52,317 nt of DNA from Bacteroidota bacterium. Its GTDB lineage: Bacteria; Bacteroidota; Bacteroidia; Chitinophagales; Chitinophagaceae. Position 1 is the first letter of the stretch, and every line of letters starts with the position of its first letter. The notes beneath the pieces were generated by a model, which saw only the letters and a program-made list of their open reading frames with translations, was not told the origin of the DNA and did not search any database. The stretch lies in NCBI GenBank assembly GCA_013286305.1, contig JABDFW010000013.1, forward strand, positions 1 through 52,317, written 5' to 3'. Shown here one piece after another: positions 47,554 through 52,317 of this stretch. The translations under genes were made by a program, and so were the position numbers.

Positions 47554-48003
47554 TAAAGACAAGCACTTGGGAGAAGGGAAATATTTTCTTATGTTCCATC
47601 GGAACATTTTGTGGGTAGAAAACAAATTAAATCATCCTTTTCGCACTCCGTAGGAGGGCTTGGTGCTAATACAATAATTTTTTGGGCAGGTACATAAATT
47701 TATTATCATAACGAAGGTTCGTGATAAAAAATGTCATGGCCAATCCTGAAAGGATTGAATTTGAATAGCCCCGTATGAAATACGGGGTATTGATTAAAAA
47801 GGTGGAATAAACCCTGACGGGGTTTAATATTTTACTTCATTAATATTATTTATTGAACCCTGTCAGGGTTCAAAGAAATTATCTTTCTAATCCCGCGTTT
47901 TACGCGGGGTTATTCAGTGATCCCCTTCAGGGATAAACGAATTATACTGCGACGAAAAATTAAAAGCTAAGCCAGATAACTTACGGGGAAGGCGATAAAA
48001 TAA
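47524..48003. other. Intergenic gap packed with short palindromes
   Basis: About 480 bases with no gene but at least eight different hairpins of 12-25 bases (listed under 47592-47933) in a run of 340 bases. The first 30 bases are micro-repeats. Confidence 0.7.
47592..47933. repeat. Composite array of eight palindromic REP-like units
   Basis: Units in order: TGTTCCATCGGAACA (47592-47606), CTCCGTAGGAG (47645-47655), CAATCCTGAAAGGATTG (47741-47757), CCCCGTATGAAATACGGGG (47769-47787), AACCCTGACGGGGTT (47811-47825), a 21-base hairpin with core ACCCTGTCAGGGT (47853-47873), a 25-base hairpin with arms CCCGCG/CGCGGG (47888-47912), and TCCCCTTCAGGGA (47921-47933). They differ in sequence but share a small-loop design. 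Intervals between them vary from about 10 to 85 bases, so this is not a CRISPR array. Confidence 0.75.
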
Positions 48004-48669
48004 TTACACTTTTTTTTCAAAATAGCGCATGGCAATAAAAGAAAGCGATAGCCAGGTAGCAGTTAACAAAAGGCCGCCAAATACATCACTGGCATAATGC
48101 ACACGCAGGTAAATCCTGCTAAGTGCAATAAACACTCCCAGGAAAAAGAATACCACCGACAGCAGCCATTTTGCATAAACCCGCAAAGATGACTGCCATA
48201 CGATGTAAATAGCTAAACCGCTAAATGTAAAGCCGCTTATGGAGTGGCCGCTGGGAAAACTGTATCCATTGGCCACAACCAACGGCAGTAACGGCCTCGC
48301 ACGGTGAAATATTACCTTAAGAAGTAACCCGGATGAAATGCTTATTAACGCAACGGCTGTTATTAATACTGCAAACCGGTATTTTTTAATTTTTATAAAA
48401 TACCCAATGGCAATAAGATACACCGGCACCAAAAAATACTCGCTCCCTATAAAAGAGAACACCAGCGCAACATTTGTTTTTAAGGGGGAGATGAAGGATG
48501 TAAAAATATCATAAACCTTTATATCAAAACTGGTTTCCTTTTCAAGAATAACCTCGTTGGTAATAACTGCGAACATAAGCGCCGAAACGATAAAAATAAC
48601 CGCGGCTGCAATAAGTTCAACCGTAAATAATTTCAGGTGCCGTTTTATATCTTTTGCCGGAAGCGCCAA
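48004..48669 (-). CDS. PAP2-superfamily membrane phosphatase
   Basis: A 221-residue membrane protein with six hydrophobic segments and the three acid-phosphatase motifs: KVIFHRARP (about 128-136), PSGH (about 153-156) and SRIYLRVHYASD (about 193-204). Such enzymes dephosphorylate lipid phosphates, for example undecaprenyl diphosphate or phosphatidic acid. It is encoded on the minus strand; the upstream gene is an exported unknown protein 114 bases away. Confidence 0.92.
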   Translation of the reverse strand: MALPAKDIKRHLKLFTVELIAAAVIFIVSALMFAVITNEVILEKETSFDIKVYDIFTSFISPLKTNVALVFSFIGSEYFLVPVYLIAIGYFIKIKKYRFAVLITAVALISISSGLLLKVIFHRARPLLPLVVANGYSFPSGHSISGFTFSGLAIYIVWQSSLRVYAKWLLSVVFFFLGVFIALSRIYLRVHYASDVFGGLLLTATWLSLSFIAMRYFEKKV

Positions 48670-48691
48670 TGATAGCTGTTTTTATAAATTT

Positions 48692-48853
48692 ATGGAGAAT
48701 AAGTGGTTTTTAAGGGTGGTAGGGGTTATTTTATACCCCGCAGGGTTGGGCGCTTTAAGTTTTGGGGTGTACGGTTTGGGGAATTATTTATCTTTTGTCT
48801 TTAAGGTAACGTTGCCTGCTGAATCAACATTTACATCAGGCAAGGTAGGTTGA
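48692..48853 (+). CDS. Possible small membrane protein, antisense to the next gene
   Basis: A 53-codon frame (MENKWFLRVVGVILYPAGLG) with a hydrophobic segment and an ATG at 48692. The second half overlaps the 3' end of the minus-strand gene at 48784. The first half is in the intergenic gap. Support is weak: hydrophobic composition only. Confidence 0.2.
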   Translation: MENKWFLRVVGVILYPAGLGALSFGVYGLGNYLSFVFKVTLPAESTFTSGKVG

Positions 48854-49350
48854 TACGGGTACAGCGGCACAGTTTGTTTTGGAAAGGGGTGGTAGGATAA
48901 TAAAATATCCTTTATCGTTTTGTTTTTGTAATAATCACGGTCACCTTTCAGCCACGAACTATTACTTTTTTCGCCAAAAAATATTGCACTGTCCATCAAA
49001 ACCGGTATATCCCATAAGACAGTAATTACTAACTGCTTTTGAGCTGCTGCCATTATAGTGAATTGATTTCCGGAATAAAAGGAAAATGAAATACCGGCGC
49101 TGTAGCGGTGGTCGGAAAATTGAATATGATAATCATAAGATATTACCGGGATACCGAGATTCTTTAACAAGGAGTCAAGTTTGTTATGAATATACTGCTG
49201 TTTATTTTGTATAAAATTTTCTTTCAGGTAAGCAACAGTGTCGCCATTAAATTGCTGCAAAGGCTTTACAGGATTTGATTGCGCTTCAGCTCTTTGTAGC
49301 TGGCTCACCAACAAGCCTGTCGCTAAAAGGAATGCTGTGTATTTTAGCAT
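48784..49350 (-). CDS. Exported protein, unknown
   Basis: This 188-residue protein has a signal peptide (1-23, cleavage around AEAQ). The mature part contains IQFSDHRYSAGISFSFYSGN, with alternating aromatic and small residues like a beta-structured domain. The C-terminus has NVDSAGNVTLKTKDK. No family is recognised. It precedes the PAP2 gene on the same strand, and the two may be transcribed together. Confidence 0.65.
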   Translation of the reverse strand: MLKYTAFLLATGLLVSQLQRAEAQSNPVKPLQQFNGDTVAYLKENFIQNKQQYIHNKLDSLLKNLGIPVISYDYHIQFSDHRYSAGISFSFYSGNQFTIMAAAQKQLVITVLWDIPVLMDSAIFFGEKSNSSWLKGDRDYYKNKTIKDILLSYHPFPKQTVPLYPYQPTLPDVNVDSAGNVTLKTKDK

Positions 49351-49705
49351 ATTATATGTTATTTAAATTGGCAGCGATCGTTGATCAATGTAGGCTTTTG
49401 CTGGTATTCAACGATTAATTATTCGGTATTTTGGTTGTCAAATCAGATCAGTATATGTCTTTCCATTTCCCGAATGCAGGATAACGAAGAAAAAAATACT
49501 GTTTATGTGTGATACGCGATTTGAAGCAGGTGCCACCTTGCTTTTTGTTGCCATAACTGATCAAGAAAATAAATTCAAAAATTTAAAGTCTAAAGTCCAA
49601 AACAAAAACAGCAAGCGCCAAAATTTAAATTCCAAATCACAAAAAATACAAAACGCATAAATTCTGGAAATCAAGTTCGCATAATAAAAAGGGTTCTTCG
49701 CAAGT

Positions 49706-49738
49706 CCCTCTCCGCGAGGAGAGGGATTTAGGGTGAGG
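49706..49738. repeat. CCCTCTCC-type palindromic repeat, full copy
   Basis: CCCTCTCCGCGAGGAGAGGG (49706-49725) followed by ATTTAGGGTGAGG. The core and the GGGTGAGG tail match the copy at 18603-18637. Confidence 0.75.
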
Positions 49739-49808
49739 CGGCTAATTATTAATCACCCGGTTTTCACTAATTTTCCTGAATTTTAGCAAGTAAGATATTA
49801 TCATCGTT

Positions 49809-49840
49809 AATGACTTATTGACTTAATGACCCAATGACTT
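49809..49840. repeat. Inverted copy of the GTCATT micro-repeat
   Basis: AATGACTTATTGACTTAATG continuing into ACCCAATGACTT is the reverse complement of the theme seen at 47520-47553. It ends just before the ADH start. Confidence 0.65.
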
Positions 49841-49865
49841 GCAAGAACAACAAATCTTAACAGCA

Positions 49866-50888
49866 ATGACCAAAGCAGTTGTAAATTATGCAGCAGAAAA
49901 AGGTTCGGTAGAAATACGTGAAATTGAAAGGCCCGAAATTGGCGAAGAAGACGTATTGCTTGAGGTGGCCAATGTGGGTGTTTGCGGCAGCGACCTTCAC
50001 CAGTGGACTGCAGACCATAGCTGGCCGGTTAATTATCCCGTTGTGCTGGGGCATGAGTTTGGCGGCCATATTGTTGAGCTTGGCAGCCGGGTAACCAACT
50101 GGAAAGAAGGGGATAGGGTGGTGAGTGAAACAGCGGCGGTGATTGATCCATATAACCCTATGTCAAGGATTGGGCTGTACAACCTTGACCCCAACAGGAA
50201 AGGTTTCGGATACGGCGTAAACGGCGCCATGACGCGTTTTGTGAGGGTTCCTGCGCGTTGCCTTCATCATATACCCGATCATCTTCCATTCGAGCAGGCT
50301 TGCCTTACAGAGCCCTGCTCTGTAGCATACAATGCAGTAGCGAATAACTCACCCATTAAACCGGGCGGGCGTGTGGTTGTGCTGGGTCCGGGCACTATCG
50401 GTATATTGTGCGCGGCTCTTGCAAAACTATGTGGCGCGGATGTAGCCATAGTCGGCCTTGAAAATGACAGGAACAGGTTGAACATAGCCAAACAATACGG
50501 CTGCGATATAATTATTGGCGATGCAAGCGAATGGGCAAAAAGCACCGATGGCCTGGGCGCCGATATGGTGATTGACGCGGCAGGCTCAAGCATTACTTTA
50601 AAGATAGCCCTGCAATTGGTGAGGCCAAACGGGCACATCACCAAAGTAGGATGGGGGCCTCAGCCGCTTGGCTTTTCGCTTGACCCGCTGGTGCAAAAGA
50701 ATGTTACATTGCAAGGGAGCTTTAGCCACAACTGGCCTGTTTGGGAAAAGGTTATCTCATTGTTGGCAAGTGGCAAATTAGATGTAAAACCCATTATTGG
50801 CGGCATTTGGCCAATCACTGAATGGCACGAAGCATTTGAAAAAATGCACAAAGGCGAAGTGGTAAAAAGCGTACTTAAACCGGTTTAA
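49866..50888 (+). CDS. Zinc-type medium-chain dehydrogenase without structural zinc site
   Basis: A 340-residue NAD(P)-dependent dehydrogenase starting at ATG 49866. The catalytic zinc ligands are kept: Cys in VGVCGSD (about 41), the GHEFGG pair (about 64-65), and Glu in TEPCS. The cofactor fold reads VVVLGPGTIGILCA. The structural zinc lobe, normally four cysteines before YNLC, is changed to IDPYNPMSRIGLYNLD, with no Cys. It oxidises a polyol or sugar hydroxyl; the substrate is open. First gene of an operon with an SDR and an isomerase. Confidence 0.9.
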   Translation: MTKAVVNYAAEKGSVEIREIERPEIGEEDVLLEVANVGVCGSDLHQWTADHSWPVNYPVVLGHEFGGHIVELGSRVTNWKEGDRVVSETAAVIDPYNPMSRIGLYNLDPNRKGFGYGVNGAMTRFVRVPARCLHHIPDHLPFEQACLTEPCSVAYNAVANNSPIKPGGRVVVLGPGTIGILCAALAKLCGADVAIVGLENDRNRLNIAKQYGCDIIIGDASEWAKSTDGLGADMVIDAAGSSITLKIALQLVRPNGHITKVGWGPQPLGFSLDPLVQKNVTLQGSFSHNWPVWEKVISLLASGKLDVKPIIGGIWPITEWHEAFEKMHKGEVVKSVLKPV

Positions 50889-50891
50889 TGT

Positions 50892-51692
50892 ATGAGGCTG
50901 CAAAACAAAGTGATCATTATTACGGGCAGTACAACAGGCATTGGTAAAGCCATTGCGAAGCGTTGCGTTGCCGAAGGCGCGAAGGTGGTTATTCATGGCC
51001 TGGAAGAAACCTGGGGCCAGGAAGTAGTTGCTGAATTGGGCAGCGATAAAGCAGTGCTGCATGTAGAAGACCTTGCAAACGAGGGTGTGGCTGAACGCCT
51101 TGTTCAGCTTGCTATTGCAACCTATGGCAAGCTTGACGCGGTGGTGAACAATGCAGCCATTGTTGCATCATCCAATATTCACACAACCGACAGGGCATTT
51201 CTTCAAAAACTCTTTACGGTTAACACTATTGCACCAATTGAGTTAATAAAAGCGGCCCTGCCTTATCTTGAGCAACAACATGGTTGTGTATTGAATATAG
51301 GTTCTGTAAACGCCTACAGTGGCGAGCCCAACCTTTTTGCCTATAGTGTGTCCAAGGGCGCCTTAATGACCATGACGCGCAACCTGGGTGATACTTTGCA
51401 TAGAGAAAATGGTGTAAGGGTAAACCAAATAAACCCCGGGTGGGTACTTACAGAAACGGAGCGGCAACGAAAGAAAGACCATGGCCTGGCAGAGGACTGG
51501 TATAAAGACCTTCCATCTGTGTATGCGCCGTCAGGCCGCATTATATGGCCTGCTGAAATTGCTGCTGCTGCTGTCTATTGGCTTGCAGATGAAAGCGGCC
51601 CCATAAGCGGGCAGGTAGTTGACCTGGAGCAGCATCCGTTTATCGGGCGCAACCCGCCAAAAGATGCAACAACCATTAATGTAAAAAAATAA
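50892..51692 (+). CDS. SDR-family oxidoreductase
   Basis: The 266-residue classical SDR starts three bases after the ADH stop. Motifs: TGSTTGIGKA (11-20), NNAAI (about 87-91), Ser in NIGSVN (about 138) and YSVSK (about 151-155). The NPGW segment after the active site is typical. It is probably the second oxidation or reduction step of the sugar pathway that the ADH and the TIM-barrel protein also serve. Confidence 0.92.
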   Translation: MRLQNKVIIITGSTTGIGKAIAKRCVAEGAKVVIHGLEETWGQEVVAELGSDKAVLHVEDLANEGVAERLVQLAIATYGKLDAVVNNAAIVASSNIHTTDRAFLQKLFTVNTIAPIELIKAALPYLEQQHGCVLNIGSVNAYSGEPNLFAYSVSKGALMTMTRNLGDTLHRENGVRVNQINPGWVLTETERQRKKDHGLAEDWYKDLPSVYAPSGRIIWPAEIAAAAVYWLADESGPISGQVVDLEQHPFIGRNPPKDATTINVKK

Positions 51693-51740
51693 TACCGGTA
51701 ACCGGAAACTTGTAACCTGTAACAAAAGAATACACCATTC

Positions 51741-52317
51741 ATGCCAAAATTAGCCGCATTCCCCAAAGCATTTATGCAGGCCTTGTGTAAAGACGGAACG
51801 ATGAGTGTTGCCGAGTGGATAGCGCTTGCTTCAAAGCTTGATATAGATGGCTTAGAATGGTATGCAGGATTTATAGAGATGCAGGATGAACGCAACTGGC
51901 AAATATTTCGCGAAAGAGTAGAAGATCACGGCAAGGTGATACCCATGATGTGCTGTTCGCCTGACTTCACCAATCGTGATAGGGCATTTCGTGATAAGGA
52001 GATACAAAAGCAAAAAAGATGGATTGATATGTCGTATGCTTTGGGCGCATCGCACTGCCGGGTACTTTCAGGGCAAAAGCGGCCTGAACTTTCCATAGAC
52101 GAAGGGGTGAAGCTGGCTGCGGATTGTATAATGAAGTGCCTGCCTTATGCACAGGAAAGGAATATCACCCTCATTATTGAGAACCACTACAAAGATGATT
52201 TTTGGGAATATCCGGAGTTCGCGCAAAAGATGGATGTATTCTGTAAGCTGGTTGACAGCATCCATCATCCTTACTTTGGTGTGAACTACGACCCCAGCAA
52301 CACTTACCTGGCGGGGG
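51741..52317 (+). CDS. Sugar phosphate isomerase/epimerase-like TIM barrel (cut by window end)
   Basis: The frame is open from ATG at 51741 to the end of the window (192 codons and no stop). It matches the xylose-isomerase-like TIM-barrel superfamily: LDIDGLEWYAGF near the start, LIIENHYKDDFWEYPEF with a metal-binding Glu, and FGVNYDPSNTYLAG with a metal-binding Asp. The C-terminal part is missing. It lies 48 bases after the SDR gene in the same operon. The substrate is probably a sugar or keto-sugar phosphate, or an unphosphorylated keto sugar. Confidence 0.88.
   Translation, partial: MPKLAAFPKAFMQALCKDGTMSVAEWIALASKLDIDGLEWYAGFIEMQDERNWQIFRERVEDHGKVIPMMCCSPDFTNRDRAFRDKEIQKQKRWIDMSYALGASHCRVLSGQKRPELSIDEGVKLAADCIMKCLPYAQERNITLIIENHYKDDFWEYPEFAQKMDVFCKLVDSIHHPYFGVNYDPSNTYLAG

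Larger units (their letters stand above)
49351..49865. other. Intergenic gap with repeats
   Basis: About 515 bases without a gene. It holds the CCCTCTCC-type repeat (49706-49738) and the micro-repeat (49809-49840). A stretch at about 49580-49650 is an AT-rich reiteration of phrases such as CCAAAA and AAATTT. The ADH frame extends back to a TTG at 49839, but the ATG at 49866 is a better start. Confidence 0.6.

Noticed and set aside
47592-47933. CRISPR array
   Set aside because: The palindromes differ from each other, the intervals vary and no cas genes are near.

Overview
The window looks like a chromosomal segment of a member of the Bacteroidota, most likely Chitinophagaceae or a close relative. 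This is inferred from the gene content: a SusC/SusD pair behind a ROK regulator, DUF6804, DUF983 and EXPERA proteins, ECF sigma/anti-sigma genes, M16 peptidase pairs, GMC oxidoreductase with gluconate-2-dehydrogenase subunit 3, and promoters resembling the Bacteroidota TAnnTTTG -7 element. I found no rRNA, tRNA, prophage, transposase or CRISPR array.

Layout. 1-4.5 kb: a large exported repeat protein with Gly/Trp/Tyr-rich and poly-Gly regions, then a tightly spaced EXPERA (TMEM97-like) membrane protein and short-chain dehydrogenase. 5-7 kb: an ECF sigma factor with a cupin-type anti-sigma factor, and a membrane protein. 7.1-10.6 kb: an M16 peptidase pair, one active-type and one lacking the zinc motif; the second gene is broken by a one-base frameshift near its 3' end. 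10.8-13.2 kb: small membrane and exported proteins. 13.3-18.4 kb: a rifampicin-phosphotransferase/PEP-synthase-like enzyme, a decayed fragment of a second copy of it, a one-domain asparaginase and an MFS transporter. 18.6-22.3 kb: a cyclophilin, a fatty acid desaturase, an iron-permease-like protein and a histidine kinase. 22.6-25.3 kb: pckA and fbp, a gluconeogenic pair. 25.6-31.8 kb: ROK regulator, SusC and SusD. 31.9-35.0 kb: a four-gene minus-strand operon (methyltransferase, small protein, SulP transporter, DUF983), divergent from a Crp/Fnr regulator with a three-armed palindromic operator between them. 35.8-42.6 kb: a GH127-type glycosidase, a divergent GAPDH paralogue, a GH20-like protein and an M3 peptidase. 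42.9-43.7 kb: a zeta-toxin-like kinase overlapping a 61-residue gene. 43.8-52.3 kb: sugar oxidation genes (GMC dehydrogenase and its subunit 3, a hexulose-phosphate-synthase-like decarboxylase fold, a zinc dehydrogenase, an SDR and a TIM-barrel isomerase cut by the window end), with a PAP2 phosphatase.

The common theme is carbon: uptake and hydrolysis of glycans (SusCD, GH127, GH20-like), oxidation of sugars (GMC, ADH, SDR, isomerase) and gluconeogenesis (pckA, fbp, the GAPDH paralogue). The gaps between 45.5 and 50 kb are packed with short palindromic REP-like repeats, including a repeat unit in which one copy carries two extra hairpins inserted into its arms.

The observations most worth following are the decayed rph copy (16.45-16.55 kb), the GAPDH paralogue that has lost one phosphate site, the zeta-kinase/small-gene overlap, the EXPERA-SDR pair, the three-armed operator, and the nested palindromic repeats. 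I did not find a clearly new multi-gene system. All functional assignments rest on reading motifs by eye; no database search was run.
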